Shown: positions 21,619-33,300, counted from the first letter of the stretch. The stretch: 64,000 nt of DNA from Cephalotus follicularis (GCA_001972305.1 BDDD01000987.1:218772-282771); one strand, 5' to 3'. Notes: generated from the letters alone by a model not told the origin. Translations and numbers: made by a program.

Positions 21619-23238
21619 TTAAACTTTTGGTACCCAAATAAATTTGGGTCCTTGACGGTTAGTCAATGTGGTTCCTTTGCGAATCCAAACTTTCTTAGTT
21701 TTACCAATATTCTTTCTATGAAAGCATGAAGTGGAAATATGTCCAAGTTTACCACAATAATTACAAGAAATTTTGGGCTCTACTTTCTTAACAAAGAAAT
21801 TATTAAAGTGTTTGACATTATTCATTTCTTCATAGCCGAGACCGGCTTTGTCAAAAACACACCGTTGAAGACCTAGAAGATTATCTAACTTGTCACTACT
21901 ATTAGAAAATTTAGAGAAAGTTTTCTTCAAGGCATCAATCTCAAGTTTTAGCTTTTTATTTTCATCCTCAAAATCGTTTGATAATTTTAAGGATACATTC
22001 AATATATCAATTTCATTTTTATGATAGCTATTCTCATTCTTTAGATTTTCAATTTCTTTTGACATAGAAATAGCATTTTTCTTTAGAGACTTATTCTTTA
22101 AACACACATTTTTATATTCATGAAATAAATTTGCATATGCTTCTTGCAATTCATCAAAAGAAAAATTTACCTCATCTTCTTCCTCCTCAATTTCCACGAA
22201 AGCAATGTTTGCAACCTCTTCATCACTTTCTTCTTCGGAGCTTGAGGGATCGCTATCATCCCATGTGGCTATCATCGCTTTCTTCTTTTTGGAGTATTCA
22301 TTCTTCTTCTTGAATTGCACTTTCTTTTTAAGATTTGGACACTCGCTTTTGAAGTGACCCGGCTTTTTGCATTTGTAGCACGTTGGTTCTTCCTTTTTGC
22401 TTGATTCTTCATCTTGAGGGAGTTTCTTTTTGAACACCTTTTTACCCTTTTGACTTTTGAGAAACTTTTTGAATTGAGAAGTTATAAGTGCCATATCTCC
22501 ATCTCCATCACTTTCACTAACTTCCTTTGATGCTTTTAAAGCAATAGGTTTCTTCTTTTTGGTCTCCACGTGCTCATGATTTTTCATTGTCGTTTCATGC
22601 GTCATCAAGGAACCAAGGAGTTGTTCGAGTGGGAGAGTAGAGAGGTCCTTAGCTTCCTCTATCGCCGTTACCTTTGGAGTCCAACACATTGGCAAACACC
22701 TTAAAATCTTCCTACCAAGTTCTTGGTTAGGATAAGACTTTCCAAGATTTTTAAGAGAGTTAATAATTGTAGTAAAGCGAGTAAACATGTCACTTATACT
22801 TTCATCATCCTGCATCAAAAATAGTTCATATTCATGTACAAGCATACTAATTTTTGATTCCTTTACTTGATTAGTTCCTTCATAGGTAACTTCTAGCAAG
22901 TCCCACATTTCTTTAGCCGTATCGCAAGAAGAAATTCGATTCAACTCATTAGGGCCAACGGCACAAAATAAAACATGTTTACCTTTTGAATTTAATTGTA
23001 GCATTTTAAAGTCATTATCGTTAAATTCATTTTCGGGTTTAAGAGAGACTACTCCTTCTATTGTTCTTGTGGGCATCCTAGGACCATTTATAACAATATG
23101 CCATAATTGATAGTCTAAGGACTGTAAGAATATTGTCATTCTAGTTTTCCAAAAACTATAATTATTTTCGTCAAAGAAAGGAGGTCTAGTTATGGAGGAA
23201 CCTTCTAATCCTACGTTTAGATTCATTTGGGTTGCCAT
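21619..23238 (-). CDS. gag: Ty1/copia Gag (539 aa), Sirevirus type
   Basis: Gag forms the virus-like particle and packages the RNA. The first 35 residues carry the PPFFDENNYSFWKTRM motif (DUF4219-like start of copia Gag). Residues of about 60-220 form the UBN2-type capsid region, including MWDLLEVTYEGT, VKESKISMLVHEYELF and LGRKILRCLP. A CCHC knuckle CYKCKKPGHFKSEC lies near residue 291, then an acidic stretch, a long likely coiled coil (about 345-450), and a second CCHC knuckle CNYCGKLGHISTSC near 496. The frame ends GPKFIWVPK and a stop, close to the point where protease would start in autonomous relatives. The first ATG is the natural start, about 40 bp from the primer site. Two knuckles and the long coiled C-terminus fit Sirevirus Gags. 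Confidence 0.92.
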   Translation of the reverse strand: MATQMNLNVGLEGSSITRPPFFDENNYSFWKTRMTIFLQSLDYQLWHIVINGPRMPTRTIEGVVSLKPENEFNDNDFKMLQLNSKGKHVLFCAVGPNELNRISSCDTAKEMWDLLEVTYEGTNQVKESKISMLVHEYELFLMQDDESISDMFTRFTTIINSLKNLGKSYPNQELGRKILRCLPMCWTPKVTAIEEAKDLSTLPLEQLLGSLMTHETTMKNHEHVETKKKKPIALKASKEVSESDGDGDMALITSQFKKFLKSQKGKKVFKKKLPQDEESSKKEEPTCYKCKKPGHFKSECPNLKKKVQFKKKNEYSKKKKAMIATWDDSDPSSSEEESDEEVANIAFVEIEEEEDEVNFSFDELQEAYANLFHEYKNVCLKNKSLKKNAISMSKEIENLKNENSYHKNEIDILNVSLKLSNDFEDENKKLKLEIDALKKTFSKFSNSSDKLDNLLGLQRCVFDKAGLGYEEMNNVKHFNNFFVKKVEPKISCNYCGKLGHISTSCFHRKNIGKTKKVWIRKGTTLTNRQGPKFIWVPKV

Positions 23239-23277
23239 GGATCTTTATATATCTAACAATTAAGAATGATGAAATAA

Positions 23278-23293
23278 CCTCTCTGATACCCAT
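23278..23293 (-). other. Primer binding site, copia element
   Basis: On the minus strand TGGGTATCAGAG follows the LTR end; the Met-initiator site is TGGTATCAGAG, so there is one extra G. Confidence 0.75.
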
Positions 23294-24458
23294 TGAAAGT
23301 CCTCTATGGCAACTTTTAATAAATAAATTTGTTTGCAAAAAGAAAAAACAAATTAAACTATGAATATAAACAAAAACACAAAAAGAATCAAACAATTACA
23401 AATAATAAAGAGAGAGAGTTAGAGAGAGTGCAAACACGATTTTATAGTGGTTCGGCCAAACTCTTGCCTACGTCCACTTTCCAAGGGTAGCACCTTGAGT
23501 TTCTACTAGAATCCACCAGCACCATTTGATTTTGGATTGCGGGTGCAAATCAAAGAAAAACACCTTACAAGACTTAGGTTCACTCCCCGTGATAATCCTA
23601 CTAAGGGTTCACTCCCCTTGATTATCTCTCTAAGGGTTCACTCCCCTTTTACAATAAAAGTTTGTAATGATATTTTGTGTTGTTTACAATAAACCTCTCA
23701 AAGGTTGGATATTGCTAAGTAAAGCTTGCAAACAATAGCCCTCTAAGATAGGCGAAGCTTTGGTATTGATTTGAAAGGTGTAGGATTTCTCTTGAGTTGG
23801 TTGGAAGAAAAAGTGTGTATTGTCTTGTTATCTCTCATTATAATGAAACCTCACTCTTTCTTATATAGAGATGCACCAATGGATTAATTTTTAAGTTTCA
23901 GACCAAATCCAGTCGACTGGTTTTTCCTGGCAGCAGGCTGGAGAAGTTGTTGTGCATTTATGATTATAGCCGTTGGAGAAGGCAGTCGGCTGGATGAACT
24001 TGGCAGCCGAGTGTTTGCCTAAACAGTCGGTTGTTTCCCTGCTACAGTCGGCTATTGTGGGCAAATTGGATTTCTCAAAAGCTACTGGTCTAAATGTGCA
24101 TTTCTTGACAGTCGGCTGGAGATCCTTGACAGTTGGCTGTTTTGTCTTGGCAGTCGGCTGGAGCCCTGATACAGTCGGCTGGATGGAGTGCAATTCAAGA
24201 TTCTGGGATTCTTTGAAGTTCCAGTCGACTGTTCATTCCAGGCAGTCGGCTACTCAATCTCAACAGTCGGCTGTTCATCATGGGCAGTCAGTTGTTTGTG
24301 CATGTATCTGCAACTTTAAACTTTGCAACACTTTTGACATACAATCAAGTGAATAGATGAGTTTGTAAGATATCAAAACATGCATACAAGTGTTTCTTGT
24401 TTGTTAATCATCGAAATATAACCCTTTAACACATTTAAAGGGGTGGCAAAAGCCAACA
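23294..24458 (-). repeat. Copia LTR, element 5' side
   Basis: Pairs with 18186-19352. Differences are scattered substitutions and small indels, with a shorter GA run. The phased CAGTCGGCTG array is at 23910-24294 and the TATA box at about 23857-23869 on the minus strand. Confidence 0.9.
23910..24294 (-). repeat. CAGTCGGCTG phased array, copia LTR 2
   Basis: Same arrangement as 18804-19189 with independent point changes, many at CpG sites (for instance CAGTTGGCTG, CAGTCAGTTG). Core spacing remains 20-21 bp. Confidence 0.85.
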
Positions 24459-25326
24459 AACATAAAGCATCCATCCTGGCCTTAACTATTCTTGCCCGCT
24501 AAGCTCATCTCCGCTATACTAGCCCGGGGGCTCTCTAGCTCCCCGGCCAGACCTGGGATCACAAAACTCAAAACATGAAATATCCATGAAATCAAAACAT
24601 AAAGAAATCTACCAACTCAAAACAACCATAACATATCTTGAAAGTATAAAACCATTACATATTTGATCCCTGGCAAAAACATACACTGCCTTCCCTGGTA
24701 GGCAAAAGAATAACATATCCTTATACAAGAAAAGCTCTCGGCTACTCTACAACAAAAGAAGGGTAATGGTACCCAAAGAATGCCCAGTGCTATGGAATGC
24801 TCAACGCCAGAGCTGACGTTCCATGGTGCTGAGCTCAAAAACTACCTCGCTGAGCTGTTTACTATTGAGTTGGAGGGTCTCCTCCGGCTGGCTGGTCTGC
24901 AAAACAATTTATGAGGGGATTAGTCCAACTGACGAAGTGACTGGGAACAAAACATCCTCTGGTACATTCTTAAAAGGAATGTGCTGAAGAAAACATACCA
25001 TGAACATGAATAACTATCCCAACTGGGGAAAAGACTGTATACAAAGCATATGTCATGGCATACAATAAGGAAAAAGTTCAAAGTACTTGAAAAACTTACT
25101 CTTTTATCTGCTTAGCTGATTCTAGACTATTCATGAAAGCTGAAATAAACTTAAGAATACAACTGATTAAAAAAAAGTGATCGGAAAAAGAACTGGGGTC
25201 CTTCCTAGCTAAACACCCGAGCAGAACAACTAAGGTAGAACTGTCTTTTCTTTGCTAAGCTTGCTTTGCTGTTTACATAGTATAGTTGCCAACTTATAGT
25301 GGCCTGAGTTGAGCTGATTTTTGACC

Positions 25327-25485
25327 TAAGCCAAGCTGGGCAGCTTACCCACCGACTCATCAGTGCTTTTTGTTCTTTTTGCCTAAGCCGAGCTGGGTAG
25401 CTTACCCGCCGACTCATCTGTACTTTCTGTTCTTTTGGCCTAAGCCGAGCTGGGTAGCTTACCTGTTGACTCATCTGTACTTTGC
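25327..25485 (-). repeat. 60-bp tandem repeat in element X LTR
   Basis: Three units, each with CCTAAGC(C)(A/G)AGCTGGG and GACTCATC blocks. The other LTR (near 32065-32115) has one unit, so this is a post-insertion expansion or contraction. Confidence 0.75.
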
Positions 25486-26551
25486 TTACTGTTTCACTGA
25501 ATACTTGGCTGGGGACTAAAAGTCCAAGGACAAGGCCCTCCTCTAGAAAACCTACTGAAAGGCTCTAATCTCTATTCTGGCAACTTAGCTCTACTGTACT
25601 CAAACCCTAAACACAATCTTAGACAATAGTGTAAAGGAGATCCAGGTAGAACTTGGGGACAGTCTCGCTCGGCTTCGCATCATAGACAATAGTAGACCGA
25701 GGAGGTTGGAGCTATGTACATAGTGCTCGGCTACACTAAAACCCTAAACACCATCATAGACAATAGTGTAAAGGAGATCCAGGTAGGACCTGGGGGCAGA
25801 CTCACTCAACTTCGCATCATAGACAATAGTAGGCTGAGGAGTGGGGTTGAGCACGTACGCGTTACCTTCACTGGAAAGTGACTAATTCACTTAGAAGAAC
25901 TTGAGCTCTAGTGCTAGGGAACTCTATTTCTCCCTCTTCTGTCAAGGGAAACATACAAAGACGCTAAGGAAACAAATTCCCGTTAGAAAGCTCTCATTGT
26001 ACTGGAAATTGAAAACTGAAAAAGTTATCAAGAACATCATGAAACAACTAGAAACATAGAAGGGATGTCCCACTCACAGTTCTTGCTACTTCCTTGGACG
26101 CTAACATCTCTTCTCTTATGCTACGCTCTTCCTCTGGCTTGACTGCTTCTCTCCTTGTCCGCTGGTTCTTCTTGCTGGGGTCGGATGCTTGAAGCTTCCT
26201 CTGGTCCAGGCGCTAAGAACGGAAAGAAGAAGAAAACTAGACCTGCCTCTCTCTCTCTCTCTAAACTCTCTAATTTGCTGAAGTTAGAAGAAAGGATGGC
26301 TACCACTAAAAAATTTCCACACTAATCCCAACTTAAGCCATTATTAAACCTTGGGATATGGAAGCTTCCTCAATAACCTTCGCAGTTAAGTCCTCCAACT
26401 ATTACTAATCACTCTTTACACTTGGGCTTATAATAGAAACAACACTTAACTTTCTTTTCTTACACAAATAAGTCCAAAGCCCATAAAAACAAAAATTATA
26501 CACGATAAAAAAAGTTTTTCTTAGACTCCAAAACAGCTACGGGGCATTACA

Positions 26552-26566
26552 ACCTCCCCACCTTAA
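26552..26566 (-). other. Polypurine tract, element X
   Basis: AAGGTGGGGAGGT on the minus strand directly before the LTR, preceded by the gypsy-typical GAGGACAAAATTTCTT. Confidence 0.75.
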
Positions 26567-26679
26567 GAAATTTTGTCCTCAAAATTCCTCAAGTCAAACC
26601 TTACAAAAAACTATTCTATCATCTATGGCTTCTCTGCTACTATGCTCAACTAACAGATACTATAACTTAACTTATCCTA

Positions 26680-28062
26680 CTAAAAGAGAAACATAGAACG
26701 GAAGATCTCACCTGGTGGCATGTCTGGTGTTGTCATATCCACCCCTCTGAGAAGGGAGTAAACTCTTGTTGTAGCCCCTAGTCTGCCTGGACGTCTGCTA
26801 CCACCAACTCTGGCTGTATTGGTATAGGGTGCTGTATAACTCGTTCTCTGCGCTCCTAATGGCGGAGATGACTGGGACATACCACTGGCCGTGGTCTGCT
26901 TCTTCATTGGTGCTGTCGCAGGAGTCATCGCTTCACTAAGAGATTTCCGAGGACAATCTCTCTTTATGTGCCCTTCCTCGCTTCACCTGTAACAAGCAGA
27001 ACTTCCCTTCTTGCATTCCCCTGAATGCAACTTGCCACAAACTTCACACTGAGGTCCCTTGTTGCTCTGATAGGAACTCTCTTGAACACTGCTAGTAACA
27101 TGAGCCGTCTATGTCTGTTGAGAAGCTCCTCCTCTGATGTCGCCTGACGACTGAGGTCCCCACTGTTTCTAAGACTTGGAGGGGTTCTCTGCTTGCTCGG
27201 ACTGAGATGAGGATCTCTTCCGTCCTTGCTCTTGACACATCCTCAGGTCTGCTAGGCTCGACTCTACTCTCTTGGCAGCTTCCACCAAGTCGCCAAACAC
27301 CAACCACTAAGAAACAGATACCATATGTCTGATCTCGGGTCTAAGGCCCTCAAAAAACTTATGACATCGTTCCTCTTGATCTGCTACAAGGGCTGGAGAA
27401 AAATGGGATAAGTCCATAAAATGATACTCGTACTGAGATATAGTCCCATTACCTTGCCGCAGATACAAAAACTATTTTCTATTCTCTTTAACGGAAGTGG
27501 GTGGGAAGAAGTACTGTATAAACTCCTTCTTGAACTTCTCCCACGTGATCTCTGCCAAGCTCTCGTGCCGACCTACAAGAGCATCCCACCATCTTCGTGC
27601 ACCTTTTACTATAAAGAAAGACGCATTCCTTACCCTCGTGTCCTCAGCTATCTCCAACTGAACAAAGATCTTTTCTAGGTGGTTCAACCACGCATCTGCA
27701 TCCATGGGGTGTCCTGTTCCCTCAAAGGATGTTGCTCCCAACCGTTCCATGCGTTCCACAGGAAGAGGTTGAGGTCTGGCCAAACCCATAGCTTGGACCC
27801 AAGTTATCATCGCCTGCATCATCTCTGTAGCTCCACTAGTGGGCATCGGAGGAGGCATACGCGCAGCTAACTGCGCTGCTGGGACTTGCTCCGGTAGTAC
27901 CTGTTGCGCTCCCTGTCCTCCTGCTCCCACGTTCGCTTTCTCCTCTTGCGCTTCCATAGGAACCTCTTGCTCCACTGTCTTGTGAGGAATCGCTCTTCCT
28001 CTGCCTCTGCCTCTGCCGCGACCACTGCCACGAACCGTGCTACGAGTCTAAGGTGGCATCAT
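26680..28062 (-). pseudogene. gag: Gypsy Gag of element X, with stops
   Basis: The frame starts at ATG 28062 (or 28059) with MPP, a TAG at 28050-28048, then an RG-rich run (GSGRGRGRGRGR). The capsid core at 27700-27480 includes VERMERLGATSFEGTG, DAWLNHLEKIF and ARRWWDALVGRHE. Beyond a stop near 27472 it continues with YEYHFMDLSHFSPALV and a nucleocapsid region. There a CEVCGKLHSGEC piece precedes a CCHC knuckle whose second Cys codon is TGA (26985-26983), reading CYR-stop-SEEGHIKRDC. The Gag-like frame ends at 26680 without a protease. The capsid is similar to that of element Y (58258-58058), so the two families are related. Element X could only have moved with Pol from another element. Confidence 0.82.
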
Positions 28063-28181
28063 CTTGTACAGCAACATGCTAACATATCACGAAAACGTCG
28101 TAACTATATGCAGTGCATGAATGCAACCCAACATGATACCCCACTAACTAACATAGAAAGCACAATGAAAACGCAAACCTT

Positions 28182-28197
28182 CCCCCTGATACCATCT
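28182..28197 (-). other. Primer binding site, element X
   Basis: On the minus strand the LTR end is followed by AGATGGTATCAGGGGG, matching the Met-initiator tRNA site TGGTATCAG. Confidence 0.8.
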
Positions 28198-31100
28198 TGT
28201 CAAGACCTGTTCCCGCTAACTCTATGGGACACGTGTCCTGCCGGGGATGGCGCTCCTCTTGCCAAAAACCCTCTCAAACTATTACTTCCCAAGAAGCCAT
28301 CTCAAGACTCCCCAGGGACCCATCGCGCAAAAAGCCAAGGGAGAAAGACGGGGCTGGGCGCACAGCTTATGGAGCAACCGGGCAGGGGATCCAACTCCTC
28401 TCCTGCTTGTGACCCCTGTGCTACATAACCAAAACTCCAAACGCGCCGCATCACTTATTACCGAGGAGAACACCCACGTGCTCCTTACATGATCGCTCAT
28501 CTTATCGCACAAAAGCATGCCCGGGGAGAGCACACACGTGCAACTCATGAGCTCACTTAACCAACATGCCTGGGGAGAGACCTTAGAGGAGAACACCAGG
28601 GACACTTCACACAAAAGCCCGAGGAGAGGTCCTAGCCTAATGCGCAATATCACCAGCGCCCGAGGAGAGACCCACGCATACCTCACGTGCTCACATAAGC
28701 TCCCCTGGGGACACGCCTTGTCCCCTGGCACCCCTGCTCAACTCAACAACAAAACTATACTAATATCAAAACACACAGCATAACTTAAAGCATTATCATA
28801 AAACTTTTGCCCGTCCCGGGCCTTCATCCAACAAGCCTCCCCTGGCATCATCTACAAGAGGACATCCTTCTCGGGGCCCAACCTTACCCGGGGACACCCT
28901 ACCTCCATGGGTAAAACTCTATGAACATAAAGCATCCATCTTGGCCTTAACTATTCTCCCCCGCTAAGCTCATCTCAGCTATACTAGCCCGGGGACAATC
29001 TAGCTCCCTGGCCATACCTGGGATCACAAAACTCAAAACATGAAATATCCATGAAATCACAAGATAAATAAATCGACAAACTCAAAAGATCCATAACCTA
29101 TCTTGAAAGTATAAAACCATTGCAAATTTGATCCCTGGCATAAATATACACTGCCTTCCCTGGCAGGCAAAAGAATAACATATCCTTATACAATAAAAGC
29201 TCTTGGTTACTCTACTACAAAAGAAGGGTAAGGGAACCCAAAGAATGCCCAATGCTATGCAATGCTAAAAGCCCGAGCTAACATTCCATCGTTCTTAGCT
29301 CAAAAACTACCTCGCTGAGTTATATACTGTTGAGCTGGAGGGTCTCCTCCGACTGACTACTCTGTAAAACAATCTATGAGGGGATTAGTCCAACTGACTA
29401 AGTGACTGGGAACAAAACATCCTCTGGTACATTCTTAAAATGAATGTGCTGAAGAAATCTTACCATGAGCATGAATAACTATCTCGACTGGGGAAAAGAC
29501 TGTATACAATGCATATCTCATGGCATACAATAAGGAAAAGCTCAAAGTACTTGAAAAACTAACTCTTTTCTTTGCTTAGCTGATTTTAGACTGTTCATGA
29601 AAGCTGAAATAAACTTAAGAATACAACTGATTAATAGAAATTGATCTGAAAAAGAACTGGGGTCCTTCCGAGCTAAACACACGAGGAGAACAACTAAGCT
29701 AGAATTGGCTTTTATTGTAACGACCCCGACCCGAGCTCGCTAATATCTCAAAGCAAACTCAGAGGATCGGTTGCATTACGTTGGGTGTGAAACGTTACGT
29801 CCTTTGGTACTCCTCTCTAAAAGTACATTACATCATAAACTCATGTGTTGCAACATCATACATAATCTTAAATTCAAACTTTACACATAATCATCTTATA
29901 TAAAGATGTCATAACCATATCGTTGGTCTACATTACACAGGATCATTCTTTTACATAAACATATAATACAGTGGAAAAACTTGTTCTTATTACATATCAA
30001 AACATTTATGCAAACATCATTGCATACCCTTTCTTTCACAAAAACTCCTTCTTAAGAGCTTCCTATAAGCTCGTGATCTGCATTCATTCATTTCCTGAAA
30101 ACATTTTATTTGAAAACAACATTGAAAGGAATGAGCTCAAAATAGCTCAACAAGGTGTTTTTATAATAAACACATTTCATCATGACATTTTTCTAGTCAA
30201 TACATATAACTAGAACATTTCGTAAAGCATATCACTTTTCTAATTACAAACTCGTAATTAGAACATTTCATAAACATAGAAGTCATAAAAACCTTAATGA
30301 ACCCTTTACCCCGCTTCACAGGGGCATCGTGCACTCCCCGACTACTATCCTTACATCACATGCATGTCAGTGAGCATCTCGCTCCATTAACATTGCGCAT
30401 CTCGCTCCATTCCCCTTGGATCGCAATCCAAGGGCGGTTCATTCATCATTTAGTTTGAGTGATCAGCTCAAAGCATTCATAAAAAATCATTTCATAACAT
30501 TTCTTTCACAATTGATAAACCTTTCTCTTCATTTGAGTTATTGACTCAAATGAGTTCATGAAACAGTTTTGTATAGTTTTACTAAAACTGATAATTCATA
30601 TAGAAATAAGAATTTTCAGAGAAAACTTAAAACATAAACATTAAATTAGACATCTTTAAGAATTCAGAAAGCTTAGGATCATAACAATTTGTTGAGAATC
30701 GAATCCGTTATGAATTTTTGAAAGTGGCTGGTTCCATAAGAAAATAGGGGATGAGCAGTAAAATGAATCATTGATTCTCATCAAGCATTTGACATAATTT
30801 AGAGATACATGAAACATAACAGTTAAAGAGGACATCTTGAGGTTTTCAAAACATTCAACCATTTAATTTTTCATCCAGAAACGACCAAGATATGATTTAA
30901 AGAGTTTGCTGCATAATCCAATGATAAAACAGTACCCAAATAGCAATTTAAAACATTGCTTTTCATCAAGAAATCGATAGAATCTTGAAACATGCAAAGC
31001 ATAACATTTAAAGAAGACATCCTAAAGTTTCCAGAACATCCAACCATTCAAAATTTCATCAAGAATTGAGAAAGATATCAATAGACAAATCTGCTGTAAA

Positions 31101-31492
31101 ATTTGAAAGCAAAACAGGGGATGCTTTGTAGAAAATGGGTATAGAATTTCCTTACTTTGCTTTAGAATTTCTTTCTCTTTTGCTCTCCACGAATTCTCCA
31201 CTTCACTCTCAGCAGGAACACTTTATAACTCAGCCAAAGAGACTGAGTTCAACCCTCTTTGCCATTAAATAGAAGGATTACTTGGGAGGCAAGTCTTCCC
31301 CCCTCTCACACAACTCAATTTCCTCTCATAGCAGCCCATGTGATCAAATTTCAACCAATCCAAGTGTTTACACCTGTTAGATCACCTGATAGCATCTCAT
31401 ATCATCCTCCCCTGGCCTGCCACGTGTCCAAAATTAAATATTTTTATGCACAAAATGCCAAATACTCAGATATTGCATTTTGTCAGTAGCTC

Positions 31493-31757
31493 AAAGCGTC
31501 GACGTTTTCTCTCTAAGCGTCGCCGGTCACGGGCTTGACCTGAGTTTTTCACTTCTATCCCGACTAAAGCGCTGACGCTTTCTTACAAAGCGTCGCTACT
31601 TTAAGTCTTCGTCCAGGTCAACTGACACACTTGACTTCAACGCGTCGACCTTTAAAATTAGAGCATCGTCCGTTGCCCAAAGCGTCGACTCTTTCAATAA
31701 AACCGTCGGCGCTTTAGACATTTTTGTCAACTCTTAGCTTTTTAGATCGATGCTTTC
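31493..31757 (-). repeat. GCGTCGACGC-type phased array (solo LTR)
   Basis: About ten cores arranged largely as pairs, several of them exactly 21 bp apart (for example starting near 31498, 31572, 31645 and 31684). Half of them are GTCGAC; the others differ at one or two positions. Confidence 0.8.
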
Positions 31758-31798
31758 AACATGAAATTCATCCAAAATAAATAGCCAATTTAAATTTT

Positions 31799-31912
31799 CT
31801 TTCGGGGGCGCTGCCCCCCAAACCCCTGCCTGTTGACCGAGCAGCGGGACCCCCCGCTTGCTCACCGGGGAGCGGAACCCCCGAAACCCCCGAGCGTAGC
31901 GTCATACTACGG
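31799..31912. other. GC-rich inverted-repeat block
   Basis: It contains several short stems such as GGGGGC-GCT-GCCCCC and AGCGGG...CCCGCT, in sharp contrast with the AT-rich flanks. It could fold in RNA; no known RNA family was recognised. Confidence 0.55.
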
Positions 31913-33291
31913 GTCCCTTGAACTATCTGCCAATTTACACAATAGCAATCATTTTCCATAATTAAATATCTTTAAGGGAAATTTGGGTCATTACATTTAT
32001 TTGCTAAGCTTGCTTTGTTGTTTACATAGTATAGTTGCAAACTTATAGTGGCCTGAGCTGAACTGATTTTTCGCCTAATCTGAGCTGGGCAGCTTACCTT
32101 CCGACTCATCTCTACTTTGCTTACTGTTTCACTAAATACTGGGCTAGGGACTAAAAGTCCGAGGACAAGGTCCTCCTCTACAAAACCTACTAAAAGGCTC
32201 TAATATCTAATCTGACAACTTAGCTCTACTGTACTCAAACCCTAAACACCATCATAGACAATAGTGTAAAGGATATCTAGGTAGGTAATGGGGATAGTCT
32301 CGCTCAGCTTCCCATCATAGACAATAGTAGACCGAGGAGGTTGGAGCTATGTACACAATGCTCGGCTACACTCAAACCCTAAACACCATCATAGCCAATA
32401 GTGTAAAGGAGATCCAGGTAGGACCTGGGGGCAGACTCACTCAACGTCCCCTCATAGACAATAGTAGTCTGAGCAGTGGGGTTGAGCACGTACGCGTTAC
32501 CTTCACTGGAAAGTGACTACTTCACTTAGAAGAACTTGAGCTCTAGTGCTTGGGAAGTCTCTTTCTCTCTCTTCTATCAAGGGAAACATACAAAGACGCT
32601 AGGGAAACAAACTCCCGTTAGAAAGCTCTCGCTGTATTGGAAGTTGAAAACTGAAAGAGTTATCAAGAACATCATGAAACAACTAGAAATATAGAAGGTA
32701 TGTCCCACTCACAGTTCTTGCTACTTCCTTGGACGCTAACGTCTCTTCTCTTCTGCTACGCTCTTCCACTAGCTTGATGCTTCTCTCCTTGTCCGCTGGT
32801 TCTTCTTACTTAAGTCCTCCAACTATTACTAATCACTCTTTATACTTAGGCTTATAACAAAAACAACACTTAACTTCCTTTTCTTACTCAATTAAGTCTA
32901 AAGCCCATAAAAACAAAAATTATACACCATAAAAAAAGTGTTTCTTAGACTCGAAAACAGCTACGGGACATTACAAGTTACAGACAGAATTGCCCTACTT
33001 TATTCCAGAGAGTTTAACAATTGAATTTTACTCTTTAAGTGTCAACGCCTTAAATAAAATGTCAACGCTTTAGTAAACCGTCGACGCCCAAAGAGAGAGC
33101 GTTGATGCTCAACACTGCAACGCAAAGTGCATCTCAGTACAACACATCAAACCGTCGATGCCAAAGACGTAAGTGTCGACGCCTACGACTTCTAATAGCA
33201 AATATGGAAAGTTTTTTTATTGTAATTATTTTCCTTAAACAATTTTAAGTAGGTTAAACTTTTTCCTTTTCTTGTTCCACGGGATATTATC

Positions 33292-33300
33292 TATAAATAG
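33292..33300 (+). promoter_or_regulatory. Putative TATA box, middle Athila-like LTR
   Basis: TATAAATAG, about 105 bp after the palindrome array. In the last LTR the same site has decayed to TTATAGATAG near 39237. Confidence 0.65.

Larger units (their letters stand above)
18186..24458 (-). mobile_element. Non-autonomous Sirevirus-like Ty1/copia element with intact Gag and a second ORF
   Basis: Two LTRs (18186-19352 and 23294-24458), perfect TSD AACAT (18181-18185 and 24459-24463), a Met-tRNA primer site next to the high-coordinate LTR, and repeated polypurine tracts next to the low-coordinate LTR. In sense order the interior encodes a 539-aa Gag and then a 376-aa ORF. No protease, integrase, RT or RNase H is present in the 4 kb interior. 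The LTRs differ at a low percentage of positions, and both ORFs remain open. Gag type, large LTRs and multiple polypurine tracts point to the Sirevirus lineage. Confidence 0.88.
17407..26551 (-). repeat. Element X LTR (element 3' side), split by a copia element
   Basis: In plus-strand reading it opens TGTCAAGACC and ends GGGGCATTACA. Without the copia insertion and its duplicated 5 bp it is about 2.87 kb. It aligns along its length with 28198-32975. It includes three copies of a roughly 60-bp tandem unit (25327-25485) where the other LTR has one. Confidence 0.85.
29716..31995 (-). mobile_element. Solo LTR or LTR-only insertion with TTTAT target duplication
   Basis: The segment runs from TGTAACGACC to GGGTCATTACA with perfect TTTAT repeats at 29711-29715 and 31996-32000. 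No Gag/Pol motif, primer site or second LTR was found. Minus-strand sense is inferred: there the GTCGAC array (31493-31757) is upstream of a TTATAAAG box at about 31221-31229, as in the other families. A GC-rich, hairpin-forming block lies at 31799-31912. Confidence 0.82.
17407..32975 (-). mobile_element. Element X: gag-only non-autonomous gypsy with two nested insertions
   Basis: In element sense (minus strand) the order is LTR (32975 to 28198), primer site, gag, polypurine tract, LTR (26551 to 17407). The internal region is only about 1.65 kb and carries Gag alone, with no protease, RT, RNase H or integrase. Each LTR hosts another element (18186-24458 and 29716-31995). The decayed target duplication and Gag stop codons suggest an old insertion. 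Confidence 0.8.
28198..32975 (-). repeat. Element X LTR (element 5' side), split by an LTR insertion
   Basis: Opens TGTCAAGACC and ends GGGACATTACA on the plus strand. Without the 29716-31995 insertion it is about 2.5 kb. It lacks a block near 32815 that the other LTR keeps (about 26170-26390) and has one instead of three 60-bp units. Confidence 0.85.

Noticed and set aside
27904..28428. 174-codon plus-strand frame opposite element X Gag
   Set aside because: It is antisense to Gag and the LTR end; the real coding signal (capsid motifs) is on the minus strand.
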